64,000 nt of DNA from Falsihalocynthiibacter arcticus (lineage in GTDB: Bacteria; Pseudomonadota; Alphaproteobacteria; Rhodobacterales; Rhodobacteraceae). Position 1 is the stretch's first letter; each line of letters begins with the position of its first letter. The DNA lies in NCBI RefSeq assembly GCF_000812665.2, contig NZ_CP014327.1, positions 1,827,501 through 1,891,500 on the forward strand, given 5' to 3'. Shown here piece by piece: positions 45,463-55,707 of the stretch. The position numbers and the translations under genes are program-made. The notes below the pieces were generated by a model, which was not told the origin of the DNA, ran no database searches, and worked only from the letters and a program-made list of their open reading frames with translations.

Positions 45463-46267
45463 AACCCATATTTCAAGCGGAGGTATATTGATGGCCACCC
45501 CCGCCTTATTAGGGCGACCTATATCGGGATGCCCTCAAAGATAAGATAGTCGGTGGCATAATTATTATGTTTGCCAGTCACCTTCTTGGGTATACGTTCG
45601 GACATGCCTCCTTCCTCACCGCCGTTGCGCCGCTTGTTCTCCTAGTGTGTTACCCGTTTCTGGAAGTTGTGAATCGCCTTCCTCGGTTTCGCGTCATGTT
45701 GGCTCCCCTGCGTGACACGCCTGAACGCAAGTATCCGTCGCGCAAAAATCGTGCTTTCTAAGATGTTCTAACAACGTAACCTCTCATGTGCCGCCCCTCG
45801 CTATCTCGATGACCAAGAGCCTGTTTATCGTTTTGATAACAACCGGCGCAATTCTCTCGCGGAACATTTGGGACCGAAACGCTGACCAGAACGGTTTTTG
45901 GTGAGCCTTGCTCGCTCGGCCCCTTTCCGATCCTTATGATTGTACCCGAATTCGTTCAGGTCCCAGACGGCAGCCCTCTGTATTTGTTCGGAATATTTTC
46001 GTAAGCACGTATGCTTCTTTTATGGGGGTACTGTTTGCGGGGCAAAACTTGGCAAACACCCTTTATTTCACCGCGTAACTTCGGGAGGGGCAGGGGGTTT
46101 CTGTCCTAACCTTTTGACGCCGATGATCACGGTTTTCTTGTCTGGTCGATGGCTTCCGAATTTTGCCCATCTTCGGTCTGAGCTGGCTGCGCGCCTTAGG
46201 GCTTGTCCTGTCCTTCAGCATTCCTCTTCATATCGTCAAGACGGGCGTTTAGTCCTCTCTAGAACGC
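45463..46267. other. 805-bp stretch without a firm gene
   Basis: A possible small membrane protein starts at ATG 45490 and, after a frame change, continues as MFASHLLGYTFGHASFLTAV to 45761 (two membrane segments, basic tail). A 31-codon frame with a membrane segment lies at 45809-45904. Both look like leftovers of the relic operon. Nothing else is recognised. Confidence 0.35.
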
Positions 46268-46295
46268 AAAAAGGCAGCCACTGGGCTGCCTTTTT
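46268..46295. terminator. bidirectional terminator downstream of lpdA
   Basis: GGCAGCC (46273-46279) pairs with GGCTGCC (46284-46290), flanked by AAAAA and TTTTT, 20 bp after the lpdA stop. Confidence 0.85.
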
Positions 46296-46315
46296 GATTG
46301 ACGGGGTACATCTGA

Positions 46316-47704
46316 TTAGGCGTGGATCGGACCGTCGCCACAGGCCAGTGCGGCTTCGCGTACAGCTTCGGAGTAGGTTGGGTGCGCATGGCACGTGAGC
46401 GCGATGTCTTGAGCACTGGCGCCAAACTCCATAGCAATACAAATCTCGTGGATCATGTCGCCAGCAGCGGGGCCGATGATATGAGCGCCCAAAACGCGGT
46501 CGGTGTCTTTGTCTGCAAGGATTTTTACGAAACCTTCGCCTTGGAAAACAGCCTTGGCGCGGGCATTCCCCATGAACGAGAACTTGCCGACTTTGTAGTT
46601 TACGCCTTTTTCTTTCAGGACCTGTTCCGTCGCGCCAACGCTGGCCACTTCGGGGCTCGTGTAGATCACGCCGGGGATCACGTTATAGTTCACGTGGCCT
46701 GATTTGCCTGCGATTTGCTCAGCGACGGCCATGCCCTCGTCTTCGGCTTTATGGGCCAGCATGGGTCCTTCGATGACGTCGCCAATGGCGTAAATGCCCG
46801 CGATATTTGTATCCCAATGGGTGCCTGTCGCGATTTGTCCGCGTTCCGTCATTTTGCCGCCGAGGGCTTCAAAGCCAAGATTGTCGACATAAGGACGACG
46901 GCCCGTTGCAACCAAAACGACGTCTGCATCAAGGCTCACTTCGCTGTCGTCTTTGCGCAGTTTATAGGTGACTTTTGCCTTGGTTTTGGACGCTTCAACA
47001 TTTTGTACTGCCGCACCCATGACAAAATTCAACCCTTGCTTGCCGAGAATCCGTTTCAACGTTTTCTGAACGTCTTTGTCCATACCGGGCGTGATTTCGT
47101 CAAGGAACTCGATTACGGTCACTTCGGAGCCAAGGCGGGCGTAAACCGACCCCAACTCAAGCCCGATGACGCCAGCGCCAATCACAACCATGGAGCGTGG
47201 AATTTTGGCCAAATCGAGCGCGCCAGTAGATGTGACAACCCGTTTTTCGTCGACTTCAACGCCGCGTAGGCTGCTGGCTTCGGACCCCGTTGCGATCACG
47301 ATAGATGTCGCGGTGTGAACCTCGTCGCCAACTTTGACTTGGCCTGCGGCGGGAATGCTGCCCCAACCTTTGATCCAGTCGATTTTGTTTTTCTTAAACA
47401 GGAACTCGATGCCTTTAGTGTTTTGGCTGACAACGTCTTCTTTATAGGCCTTCATTTTGGGCCAATCGACCGAAGGGGATTTGCCCATGAGGCCCATTTT
47501 TGTGAAGTTGTGTTCGGCTTCGTGCAGCATGTGGCTGGAATGCAAAAGGGCCTTGGAGGGAATACAGCCCACATTGAGGCAGGTGCCTCCGAGAGTGTCG
47601 CGGCCCTCTACGCAAGCGGTTTTCAAGCCGAGTTGGGCAAGGCGGATAGCGCAGACATAGCCGCCGGGGCCGCTGCCGATAACGATCGCATCATAATGTG
47701 CCAT
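46316..47704 (-). CDS. lpdA: dihydrolipoyl dehydrogenase
   Basis: 462-residue E3 flavoprotein that reoxidises the lipoyl groups of 2-oxoglutarate dehydrogenase (and possibly pyruvate dehydrogenase). FAD motif [18 protein letters not shown], redox disulfide [16 protein letters not shown] near residue 40, NAD motif [19 protein letters not shown], and the C-terminal [15 protein letters not shown] with the catalytic His-Glu. Start [10 protein letters not shown] at 47704. Final gene of the suc operon region, 85 bp from the MAPEG gene. Confidence 0.96.
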   Translation of the reverse strand: MAHYDAIVIGSGPGGYVCAIRLAQLGLKTACVEGRDTLGGTCLNVGCIPSKALLHSSHMLHEAEHNFTKMGLMGKSPSVDWPKMKAYKEDVVSQNTKGIEFLFKKNKIDWIKGWGSIPAAGQVKVGDEVHTATSIVIATGSEASSLRGVEVDEKRVVTSTGALDLAKIPRSMVVIGAGVIGLELGSVYARLGSEVTVIEFLDEITPGMDKDVQKTLKRILGKQGLNFVMGAAVQNVEASKTKAKVTYKLRKDDSEVSLDADVVLVATGRRPYVDNLGFEALGGKMTERGQIATGTHWDTNIAGIYAIGDVIEGPMLAHKAEDEGMAVAEQIAGKSGHVNYNVIPGVIYTSPEVASVGATEQVLKEKGVNYKVGKFSFMGNARAKAVFQGEGFVKILADKDTDRVLGAHIIGPAAGDMIHEICIAMEFGASAQDIALTCHAHPTYSEAVREAALACGDGPIHA

Positions 47705-47788
47705 GGGTCTCTCCTTGGGTAGGAATTTCAATAATCTAATGTGTGTTTCTGGCCAAGCTTAAGCGGTTTAAGCTTGGAATGTAGGGGT

Positions 47789-48181
47789 TTAGGGAATGAG
47801 TGCTGCGATAATCATCGTGATGGTCGCAACGAGGCCCGCGAACCAAACATAGCTACGCCAAGGGGTCAGCCCGTAAACATAGCAAAACACATATAAGATG
47901 CGCGCGACGACGTAGATATACGCGCAAGTTGCCGTGAGAACGGAGGATTGATTTCCGAGCGTGACAACAACCACCGCAAGGGTGAACATGACCAGCCCCT
48001 CAAAATGGTTGTCCAGCGCGCGCTTAATACGGGCCGCATTTCCAGATAATTCGGGCGCGTGATCGCGCGTTCCCATCGCGACGTTGCGACCAAGTTGGCG
48101 CTGCCCTGCAATCATATAGGTCAAGTATTGTGCGCTTTGCACGAGGCCAGCGAGGGCAAGAGCGGTAAGTTCTGGGGTCAT
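47789..48181 (-). CDS. MAPEG-family membrane protein
   Basis: 130 residues with four hydrophobic segments and the MAPEG pattern: AQYLTYMIAGQRQLGRN, then RIKRALDNHFEGLVMFTLAV, whose NHxE segment is the glutathione-site motif. Bacterial members are small membrane proteins of uncertain activity, related to glutathione transferases. It sits between sucB and lpdA in the same direction, a position where it is probably co-transcribed without a known TCA role. Confidence 0.85.
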   Translation of the reverse strand: MTPELTALALAGLVQSAQYLTYMIAGQRQLGRNVAMGTRDHAPELSGNAARIKRALDNHFEGLVMFTLAVVVVTLGNQSSVLTATCAYIYVVARILYVFCYVYGLTPWRSYVWFAGLVATITMIIAALIP

Positions 48182-48242
48182 CTTTGCGGCCTACTTTATG
48201 GTTCGGACGCCCCCACTCCTTAGGAAGCGGGGCGGTCTGAAT

Positions 48243-49754
48243 TTACAGATCCATCAACAAGCGACGGGGATCTTCGAGGGCTTCTTTAACACGCACAAGG
48301 AAAGTCACGGCGCCTTTTCCGTCCACAATGCGGTGGTCGTACGACAGGGCCAGATACATCATCGGGCGAATGACAACTTGTCCGTTGATCGCCATGGGGC
48401 GGTCTTGGATTTTGTGCATGCCGAGGATGCCAGCTTGGGGCGGGTTGAGGATGGGCGAGGACATAAGCGAGCCATAGACGCCGCCGTTTGAGATCGTGAA
48501 CGTGCCACCCTGCATTTCGGCCATGGAGAGTTTTCCATCCCGTGCGCGGGCGCCTTTTTCGGCGATGGCCTTTTCGATTTCAGCAAATGACATGGCATCT
48601 GCGTCACGGATTACTGGAACAACAAGACCTGTTGGGGTGCCCGCTGCAATACCCATGTGCACAAAGTTTTTGTAGACGACATCTGTGCCATCGATCTCTG
48701 CGTTGACCTCTGGGATTTCCTTCAGGGCGTGACAGCATGCCTTGGTGAAGAAGGACATGAAGCCCAACTTGACGCCATGCTTTTTCAGGAACAGGTCTTT
48801 GTATTCGTTACGAAGCGCCATCACTTCGGTCATGTCCACTTCGTTATAAGTGGTCAGCATGGCCGCTGTGTTTTGGCTCTCTTTGAGGCGACGCGCGATT
48901 GTCTGGCGCAGGCGAGTCATTTTTACGCGCTCTTCGCGTGAGGCGTCGTCAGGGACACTTGGGGCGCGCGGTGCTGCGGCAGCAGATGGAGCGGTAACGG
49001 CCGAAGCTGATGCCAGTGCCTTTTGCACGTCATCCTTCATAACGCGGCCATCGCGGCCTGTGCCTTGCACGGAGCCTTCAGAAAGGTTGTTCTCGGCCAT
49101 AAGTTTTTTTGCACTCGGGGCGTCCTCGATGCTTTTTCCGGCGGTTGCGGCCGGTGCAGTTGCCGCGGCGGCGGCGGGAGCAGCAGAAGATGCACCGCTT
49201 CCGCCGATAACGGCGAGCTTGGCCTTCGCGTCGACAGTGGTGCCTTCAGGTGCGAGGATTTCGCTCAAGACACCAGATGCAGGCGCAGAAACTTCGACGG
49301 AAACTTTGTCGGTTTCGAGTTCACAAAGCATTTCATCTTGAACAACAGTGTCTCCAACCTTTTTGAACCATGTGGATACGGTTGCTTCGGTTACGGATTC
49401 GCCAAGGGTAGGGACCATGACATCAACGCTTGTTGTCGGTTCTGACGCGGGTTTTGACGCCGTTGGCGCGGCTTCGGGTGTTGCGGATTTGGCTGCGGGG
49501 GCACTTGCCGCGCCAGCTCCTGTATCGATTGTTGCGAGGAGTGCATCGACGCCAACGGTTTCCCCTTCGGCGGCAATGATGGATTCCATAGTACCGGCAG
49601 CGCTCGCGGCGACTTCGACGGTTACCTTGTCGGTTTCCAGTTCGCAGAGCATTTCATCGACGGCAACCGCGTCGCCTGGCTTTTTGAACCATGTGGCGAC
49701 GGTGGCTTCGGTGACGCTTTCTCCCAGAGTGGGGACACGGACTTCTGTGGACAT
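48243..49754 (-). CDS. sucB: dihydrolipoyllysine succinyltransferase (E2o), two lipoyl domains
   Basis: 503 residues. Two lipoyl domains, at residues 1-77 and about 109-185, each carry the lipoylated Lys in [11 protein letters not shown] or [12 protein letters not shown] peripheral-subunit-binding domain ([20 protein letters not shown]) lies near 223, and the catalytic domain ends with [16 protein letters not shown], the His-Asp active motif. E. coli SucB has a single lipoyl domain, so the duplication is notable. Pro/Ala-rich linkers separate the domains. 6 bp after sucA. Confidence 0.96.
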   Translation of the reverse strand: MSTEVRVPTLGESVTEATVATWFKKPGDAVAVDEMLCELETDKVTVEVAASAAGTMESIIAAEGETVGVDALLATIDTGAGAASAPAAKSATPEAAPTASKPASEPTTSVDVMVPTLGESVTEATVSTWFKKVGDTVVQDEMLCELETDKVSVEVSAPASGVLSEILAPEGTTVDAKAKLAVIGGSGASSAAPAAAAATAPAATAGKSIEDAPSAKKLMAENNLSEGSVQGTGRDGRVMKDDVQKALASASAVTAPSAAAAPRAPSVPDDASREERVKMTRLRQTIARRLKESQNTAAMLTTYNEVDMTEVMALRNEYKDLFLKKHGVKLGFMSFFTKACCHALKEIPEVNAEIDGTDVVYKNFVHMGIAAGTPTGLVVPVIRDADAMSFAEIEKAIAEKGARARDGKLSMAEMQGGTFTISNGGVYGSLMSSPILNPPQAGILGMHKIQDRPMAINGQVVIRPMMYLALSYDHRIVDGKGAVTFLVRVKEALEDPRRLLMDL

Positions 49755-49760
49755 GATAGC

Positions 49761-52712
49761 TTATCCTTGCAGTGTGAGCGCTTCGTTGATGAGCGCCGCT
49801 TGTTGAGCTTTATGTTGAGAGGCGAGGCCCGTCGCAGGGCTGGCCGCGGTGGCGCGTCCTGCATAAACGGGACGGCGATGTTTTGCTTTGATGCGTCCGA
49901 GGACCCATTCGATATTGGGTTCCATGAAGGTCCAAGCGCCTTGGTTTTTTGGCTCTTCTTGGCACCAGATGACGTCCGCGTTTTCGAAACGCTTCAGCTC
50001 GTTCACCAGAGATTTGGCGGGAAAGGGGTAGAATTGTTCGACACGCATCAGGTAAATATCATCGATTCCACGGGCATCACGCTCTTCGAGGAGGTCGAAG
50101 TAGACCTTGCCAGAACACATAACGACGCGTTTGATTTTATCGTCTGCTGCCAAGGTAGTATCGCTATTACCTTTTTGCGCGTCATCCCAAAGAACACGGT
50201 GGAAGGAGCTTCCTGTCGTGAAATCTTCGACGGTTGATACCGCGAGTTTATGGCGCAGCAGTGATTTCGGTGTCATCAATACCAGCGGCTTGCGGAAGCT
50301 GCGGTGCATCTGGCGGCGCAGAATGTGGAAATAGTTGGCTGGGGTCGTACAGTTGGCGACGATCCAGTTGTCCTGTCCACACATTTGCAAGAAACGCTCA
50401 AGGCGGGCTGAGCTGTGCTCTGGGCCTTGGCCTTCGTATCCGTGCGGCAACAACATCACGAGGCCAGACATGCGCAACCATTTGCTCTCACCAGACGAGA
50501 TGAACTGGTCGATCATGATTTGCGCACCATTGGCAAAATCGCCAAATTGCGCTTCCCAAGCGACAAGTGCGTTGGGTTCGGCCAGTGAGTAGCCATATTC
50601 AAACCCCAGCACGGCGTATTCGGACAGCATCGAGTCGATAACATCGAAATGTGCTTGGCCCTCGCGGATGTGGTTGAGCGGGAAATAGCGCTCTTCGGTA
50701 TCTTGGTTTACGATGCCTGAGTGACGTTGGCTGAAGGTGCCACGCATCACGTCTTGGCCTGAAAGGCGCACGGGGTATCCTTCGACCTCAAGGGAGCCAA
50801 ATGCGAAGGCTTCGCCTGTGGCCCAGTCGATCCCTTTGCCAGTTTCAACCATTTTGGCCTTGGCTTCCATCAAGCGCGCCACTGTTTTATGGACTGGAAA
50901 CCCTTCTGGAACGGTTGAGATCGCCTTGCCAACTTCGGCAAAGACTTTGGGAGACACTGCCGTTTTCCCACGCTGGTAGGTTTCTTTTTGCGCGTTGAGG
51001 TGCTTCCAGCGCCCGTCAAGCCAGTCGGCTTTGTTCGGTTTGTAATCATTGCCGGCCTCGAATTCGGCGTTCAGATAGGCTTGGAAGCCCGCCTTCATGT
51101 CCTCAATCTCGCCTTCGGGGATCAAGCCGTCTTTGACCAAACGCTCTGTATAGAGCTGCAAAGTGGTCTTTTGTTTTTTGATCCGCTTGTACATGATCGG
51201 GTTGGTGAACATGGGCTCGTCGCCCTCGTTGTGCCCAAAACGACGATAGCAGAATATATCGAGGACCACGTCTTTGTGGAACTTTTGGCGGAATTCAGTG
51301 GCAACTTTGGCTGCATGCACAACCGCCTCGGGATCGTCGCCGTTCACGTGGAAAATCGGCGCCTCAACCATCAAGGCAATATCCGTGGGGTAGGGGCTTG
51401 AACGGCTAAAATGTGGCGCGGTTGTGAAACCAATTTGGTTGTTCACAACGATGTGGATTGTGCCGCCAGTTTTGTGGCCCACGAGACCAGATAGACCGAA
51501 ACATTCCGCCACAACACCTTGGCCCGCAAAGGCCGCGTCGCCGTGCAGAAGGATCGGCAAGGATTCGGTACGATTTACATCCTTCATCTGCGCCTGCTTG
51601 GCGCGCACTTTGCCCAAGACAACTGGGTTCACCGCTTCGAGGTGGCTTGGATTGGCCGTCAAGGAAAGGTGAACCGTGTTGCCATCAAACTCGCGGTCCG
51701 AAGACGCGCCGAGATGGTATTTCACGTCGCCCGAGCCATCAACTTCTTCGGGTTTAAAACTGCCACCTTGGAATTCGTTGAAAATTGCGCGGTAGGGTTT
51801 GCTCATCACGTTACACAGAACGGACAGACGACCACGGTGGGGCATGCCGATCACGATGTCTTTGACGCCCAGCGAGCCGCCGCGTTTGATGATCTGCTCC
51901 ATCGCGGGGATGAGGCTTTCGCCACCATCCAGACCAAACCGTTTGGTGCCCATGTATTTGACGTGCAGGAATTTTTCAAAACCCTCGGCCTCAACCAGCT
52001 TGTTGAGAATGGCTTTGCGGCCTTCACGGGTGAACTGGATTTCTTTGCCGTAGCCTTCAATCCGTTCCTTGAGCCAGCCGGCTTCTTCGGGGTTGGAAAT
52101 GTGCATGTATTGCAGCGCAAACGTGCCGCAATATGTCCGTTTGACGATATCGATGATCTGGCGCATCGACGCGATCTCAAGACCAAGAACATTGTCGATA
52201 AAGATCGGGCGATCCATGTCAGTTTCAAGGAAGCCGTATGTTTTTGGATCGAGTTCAGGATGGGTCGTTGTGTCCGTCATGCCAAGGGGATCAAGGTCTG
52301 CCGCGAGGTGGCCACGGATACGATAGGCACGGATAACCATCAAGGCGCGGATACTATCGAGAACGGCTTGTTTTAGTTGATCGTCGGAGACTTCCACACC
52401 CTTTTCGGCGGCCTTACTTTTGATTTTCGCACCCGCAGCTTCGGGTTCAGCGGCCCATTGACCGTCGAGCGCTTGCGTGAGATCATCATGTGGAATCGGA
52501 GGCCAATCGGCACGTGCCCAGCTTGGGCCAGAAGCTTCTGCAACGACATCATCGCCGTTGTCGCCTAAACCCGCAAAAAACGCCTGCCAAGCCGAATCAA
52601 CAGCCGTCGGGTCTTTGGCAAATTGCGCGTAAAGTTGCTCAATATATTCCGCGTTGTGGCCTTGAAGGAAGGAGGACGCGTGGAACTGGTCGTTAGAGCT
52701 TTGGTCGGTCAT
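49761..52712 (-). CDS. sucA: 2-oxoglutarate dehydrogenase E1 component
   Basis: 983-residue thiamine-diphosphate decarboxylase. The N-terminal docking part is FLQGHNAEYIEQLYAQF. IGMPHRGRLSVLCNVM near residue 292, LHGDAAFAGQGVVAE near 390 and the ThDP motif GDDPEAVVHAAKVATEFRQ near 456 are visible. FGDFANGAQIMIDQFISSGE and LLPHGYEGQGPEHSSARLER belong to the pyrimidine domain. It starts within the stop of the upstream gene (ATGA at 52709-52712), so translation is coupled. Confidence 0.97.
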   Translation of the reverse strand: MTDQSSNDQFHASSFLQGHNAEYIEQLYAQFAKDPTAVDSAWQAFFAGLGDNGDDVVAEASGPSWARADWPPIPHDDLTQALDGQWAAEPEAAGAKIKSKAAEKGVEVSDDQLKQAVLDSIRALMVIRAYRIRGHLAADLDPLGMTDTTTHPELDPKTYGFLETDMDRPIFIDNVLGLEIASMRQIIDIVKRTYCGTFALQYMHISNPEEAGWLKERIEGYGKEIQFTREGRKAILNKLVEAEGFEKFLHVKYMGTKRFGLDGGESLIPAMEQIIKRGGSLGVKDIVIGMPHRGRLSVLCNVMSKPYRAIFNEFQGGSFKPEEVDGSGDVKYHLGASSDREFDGNTVHLSLTANPSHLEAVNPVVLGKVRAKQAQMKDVNRTESLPILLHGDAAFAGQGVVAECFGLSGLVGHKTGGTIHIVVNNQIGFTTAPHFSRSSPYPTDIALMVEAPIFHVNGDDPEAVVHAAKVATEFRQKFHKDVVLDIFCYRRFGHNEGDEPMFTNPIMYKRIKKQKTTLQLYTERLVKDGLIPEGEIEDMKAGFQAYLNAEFEAGNDYKPNKADWLDGRWKHLNAQKETYQRGKTAVSPKVFAEVGKAISTVPEGFPVHKTVARLMEAKAKMVETGKGIDWATGEAFAFGSLEVEGYPVRLSGQDVMRGTFSQRHSGIVNQDTEERYFPLNHIREGQAHFDVIDSMLSEYAVLGFEYGYSLAEPNALVAWEAQFGDFANGAQIMIDQFISSGESKWLRMSGLVMLLPHGYEGQGPEHSSARLERFLQMCGQDNWIVANCTTPANYFHILRRQMHRSFRKPLVLMTPKSLLRHKLAVSTVEDFTTGSSFHRVLWDDAQKGNSDTTLAADDKIKRVVMCSGKVYFDLLEERDARGIDDIYLMRVEQFYPFPAKSLVNELKRFENADVIWCQEEPKNQGAWTFMEPNIEWVLGRIKAKHRRPVYAGRATAASPATGLASQHKAQQAALINEALTLQG

Positions 52713-53401
52713 TCTGATAGCTTTCCGAGTGACATGGGGGTTGTTGTAATCGTGATATTTACCGCAAAGAGTGCGGGAGTTTTGGCGAGTGCGCCATCGG
52801 TTTCCTCGATGGGCGTTAAAAGATCGGTGATGGTTTGTACGTCAATTTCGCTCAGCAGGATACGGCTGCGCTCCGTGGATTCGCGCAACAAGCGGCGGCT
52901 AGGAACATCGGGCAGTCCAGTCCATGGGACAAGCGTTTGGGTAAGGGTTTCTTCGGCGAGGATGGCAAGCCAGCTTGGACCTGCGAGGACGCACCACGGT
53001 TTTTTTGTTTCCAGACCGAGAGGAGCAAAGAAGACATCGCCGAGCTGATAGACGGGCTGGTTTGGGGCTAAGTTAGAGCCTCCGAGCACCGACATTGTGA
53101 GAAATTGCGCTGTTTGCACCGAAGCCTTTGTCGCGGCAGGGTCAAGCGTGGCGATAAGATTGCTTGCAGTAAGTATATCCGGCAGTGTTTTTGTGTTTTC
53201 GACACGCTGCCAGCCTTCGTCCAACAAGGTAGTGGAATAGGGGAGCTTCACTTCTGGGAGATTTGCGCAGCGCGAAATTGCGGTGGCGGCGGCCTCTTGG
53301 GCGGTGAGAGGGGCGGCCGGCGCGCTACCCGCAACAAGGGAAATTCCCGCAGCAAATGCTACGAGAACAACCCAATGTGCAAGGGGTGCGCGCAGGCCCA
53401 T
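52709..53401 (-). CDS. exported protein of unknown function inside the suc operon
   Basis: 230 residues. A signal peptide (HWVVLVAFAAGISLVAGSAPAA) predicts export. The mature part has two Cys (SRCANLPEV and WCVLAGPSW) and a regular helical middle (TLPDILTASNLIATLDPAAT). No family recognised. Start MGLRAPLAHW at 53401 is preferred because it gives a standard signal peptide. It lies 4 bp after sucD and overlaps the sucA start, so it is locked into TCA expression although it would act outside the cytoplasm. Confidence 0.7.
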   Translation of the reverse strand: MGLRAPLAHWVVLVAFAAGISLVAGSAPAAPLTAQEAAATAISRCANLPEVKLPYSTTLLDEGWQRVENTKTLPDILTASNLIATLDPAATKASVQTAQFLTMSVLGGSNLAPNQPVYQLGDVFFAPLGLETKKPWCVLAGPSWLAILAEETLTQTLVPWTGLPDVPSRRLLRESTERSRILLSEIDVQTITDLLTPIEETDGALAKTPALFAVNITITTTPMSLGKLSE

Positions 53402-53405
53402 TTTG

Positions 53406-54287
53406 TTAGCCGATCGCCTTGAGAACAGCTTCGCCGAGTGTGGCGGGGCTATCTGCAACGATGATTCCAGCGGCTTTCATCGCTTCGATCTTGCTCTCTG
53501 CGTCGCCTTTACCACCGGCAACAATCGCGCCTGCGTGGCCCATACGGCGGCCGGGAGGGGCTGTGCGACCCGCGATGAAGCCAGCGGTTGGTTTCCAACG
53601 GCCTTTTTTGCGCTCATCCGCAAGGAATTGCGCCGCTTCTTCTTCGGCGGAACCGCCGATTTCACCGATCATGATGATCGAATGTGTTTCAGGATCCGCA
53701 AGGAACATTTCCAACACGTCGATGTGCTCGGTGCCTTTGATGGGGTCACCACCGATGCCAACAGCTGTGGATTGGCCGAGACCGATGTCAGAAGTTTGTT
53801 TCACGGCTTCATATGTAAGCGTGCCGGAGCGGGAAACAACACCGACGGAACCACGTTTGTGGATCGAACCGGGCATAATGCCGATTTTGCACGCATCTGG
53901 TGTAATAACGCCAGGGCAGTTGGGGCCGATGAGGCGGGATTTGGAGCCTTCAAGCGCGCGCTTCACACGCATCATGTCGAGAACAGGGATGCCCTCTGTG
54001 ATACAGATGATGAGTTCCATTTCCGCGTCGATGGCCTCGAGGATCGAGTCGGCCGCGAAGGGGGGCGGCACATAGATCACGGAGGCGTTGGCCCCAGTGA
54101 TGTGACGCGCTTCGTGGACAGAGTTGAACACAGGCAGGTTCAAGTGGGATTGCCCACCTTTGCCCGGTGTGACGCCGCCAACCATTTTCGTGCCATACGC
54201 GATGGCTTGTTCCGTGTGAAAAGTGCCCTGCGAGCCAGTAAGACCCTGACAGATGACTTTGGTATTTTCGTTTACGAGTACTGCCAT
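53406..54287 (-). CDS. sucD: succinyl-CoA synthetase subunit alpha
   Basis: 293 residues. CoA-binding Rossmann part with [20 protein letters not shown] near residue 10, and the phosphohistidine in [20 protein letters not shown] near residue 245. Forms the heterodimer with SucC that makes ATP or GTP from succinyl-CoA. Starts 4 bp after sucC. Confidence 0.97.
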   Translation of the reverse strand: MAVLVNENTKVICQGLTGSQGTFHTEQAIAYGTKMVGGVTPGKGGQSHLNLPVFNSVHEARHITGANASVIYVPPPFAADSILEAIDAEMELIICITEGIPVLDMMRVKRALEGSKSRLIGPNCPGVITPDACKIGIMPGSIHKRGSVGVVSRSGTLTYEAVKQTSDIGLGQSTAVGIGGDPIKGTEHIDVLEMFLADPETHSIIMIGEIGGSAEEEAAQFLADERKKGRWKPTAGFIAGRTAPPGRRMGHAGAIVAGGKGDAESKIEAMKAAGIIVADSPATLGEAVLKAIG

Positions 54288-54291
54288 GATT

Positions 54292-55485
54292 TTAGCCCTT
54301 CACCGCTTTTACGATTTTCTGTGCGCCATCTTTGAGGTCGTCGGCGGCGATTACGTCCACGTCGGAATTGTTGATGATTGCTTTGCCTTCGGCAACGTTT
54401 GTGCCTTCGAGGCGAACAACCAATGGAACCTTGAGGCCCACTTCTTTCACCGCAGCAATCACACCCTCAGCGATCACATCACAGCGCATGATGCCGCCGA
54501 AGATGTTCACAAGGATGCCTATGACGTTGGGATCGGAGGTGATGATTTTGAACGCTTCGGTGACCTTTTCTTTGGTCGCGCCGCCGCCAACATCAAGGAA
54601 GTTCGCAGGTTCAGCACCGTAGAGTTTGATGATGTCCATTGTCGCCATCGCGAGGCCAGCACCGTTGACCATACAGCCGATTTCGCCATCAAGAGCGATA
54701 TAGTTGAGATCGTATTTAGACGCTTCAAGCTCTTTGGCGTCTTCTTCGCTTTCGTCGCGCAATGCGATGATATCGGCGTGGCGATACAATGCGTTTCCGT
54801 CAAACGAGACTTTCGCGTCGAGCACTTTAAGGTCGCCCTTGTCGGTCACAATCAGCGGGTTGATTTCGAGCATCTCCATGTCTTTCTCAACGAAAGCTTT
54901 ATAGAGCAGACCCATCAGAGCCACACATTGCTTAACCTGCGCGCCCTTAAGGCCGAGAGTGAAAGCAACACGGCGGCCGTGGAAGCTTTGGTAACCCGTT
55001 GCCGGATCTACCGAGAAGGAGAGGATTTTTTCAGGGGTTGCCGCAGCGACTTCTTCGATGTCCATGCCACCTTCGGTGGAGCAAACAAAAGAGATACGCG
55101 ATGTTTGGCGATCAACGAGCAATGCAAGGTACAGCTCAGTTTCAATGCCGGAACCATCTTCGATGTAGATACGGTTGACTTGTTTGCCAGCTGGGCCAGT
55201 TTGGTGCGTGACCAAAGTGCGTCCAAGCATTTTTGCGGCTTCTGCTGCGGCCTCGGCCACAGATTTGGTGAGACGTACACCGCCAGCGGGTCCTGCGGAC
55301 TCTTCTTTGAATTTACCTTTGCCGCGTCCACCTGCGTGGATTTGGGCTTTTACAACCCAAAGAGGGCCGTCGAGTTCGCCTGCGGCGGTTTTCGCATCTT
55401 CAGCTTTGAGGACGACACGCCCATCTGACACAGGTGCGCCAAAGCTGCGAAGAAGGGCTTTGGCCTGATACTCATGAATATTCAT
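54292..55485 (-). CDS. sucC: succinyl-CoA synthetase subunit beta
   Basis: 397 residues with an N-terminal ATP-grasp domain ([34 protein letters not shown]) and a C-terminal CoA-ligase domain ([18 protein letters not shown] and [13 protein letters not shown]). Start MNIHEYQAK at 55485, as in most SucC proteins; the upstream in-frame Met lacks homology. First gene of the suc transcript, controlled by the paired palindromes 108 bp upstream. Confidence 0.97.
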   Translation of the reverse strand: MNIHEYQAKALLRSFGAPVSDGRVVLKAEDAKTAAGELDGPLWVVKAQIHAGGRGKGKFKEESAGPAGGVRLTKSVAEAAAEAAKMLGRTLVTHQTGPAGKQVNRIYIEDGSGIETELYLALLVDRQTSRISFVCSTEGGMDIEEVAAATPEKILSFSVDPATGYQSFHGRRVAFTLGLKGAQVKQCVALMGLLYKAFVEKDMEMLEINPLIVTDKGDLKVLDAKVSFDGNALYRHADIIALRDESEEDAKELEASKYDLNYIALDGEIGCMVNGAGLAMATMDIIKLYGAEPANFLDVGGGATKEKVTEAFKIITSDPNVIGILVNIFGGIMRCDVIAEGVIAAVKEVGLKVPLVVRLEGTNVAEGKAIINNSDVDVIAADDLKDGAQKIVKAVKG

Positions 55486-55592
55486 GAAAGAATCCAATCT
55501 TAATGCTACGTTCCTAAGCACCTAAACACGCATGTAAGGTGTAAATAAACGGTTTTCATTACAATTGGGTGCAATAAAGGGAATTTTCCCAC

Positions 55593-55630
55593 TTTTGTGA
55601 TCACAGCAATAATTAGTGTGATCACAAAAT
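55593..55630. promoter_or_regulatory. paired TGTGATCACA operators upstream of sucC
   Basis: Two perfect palindromes, 55596-55605 and 55617-55626, have centres 21 bp apart (two helical turns). The flanks TTTTGTGATCACA...TGTGATCACAAAA extend the symmetry. 29 of 38 positions are identical to the block before sdhC. Confidence 0.75.
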
Positions 55631-55707
55631 GCGAAAGCCGAGATTGCTTGTGGTGGATTCGAGAAGTGGTAAATGTGTAATTTACAGGTCGTCCGAAGGA
55701 TTGATGA

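Noticed and set aside
45940-46398. 152-codon open frame on the + strand before lpdA
   Set aside because: Runs through the terminator and into the lpdA antisense; no domain, poor start.
51519-52376. 285-codon open frame on the + strand
   Set aside because: Antisense to sucA, no start signal or domain.
53283-54335. 350-codon open frame on the + strand
   Set aside because: Opposite sucD; caused by codon bias, no homology visible.
54253-55428. 391-codon open frame on the + strand
   Set aside because: Lies opposite sucC, which has full family motifs; the antisense frame has none.
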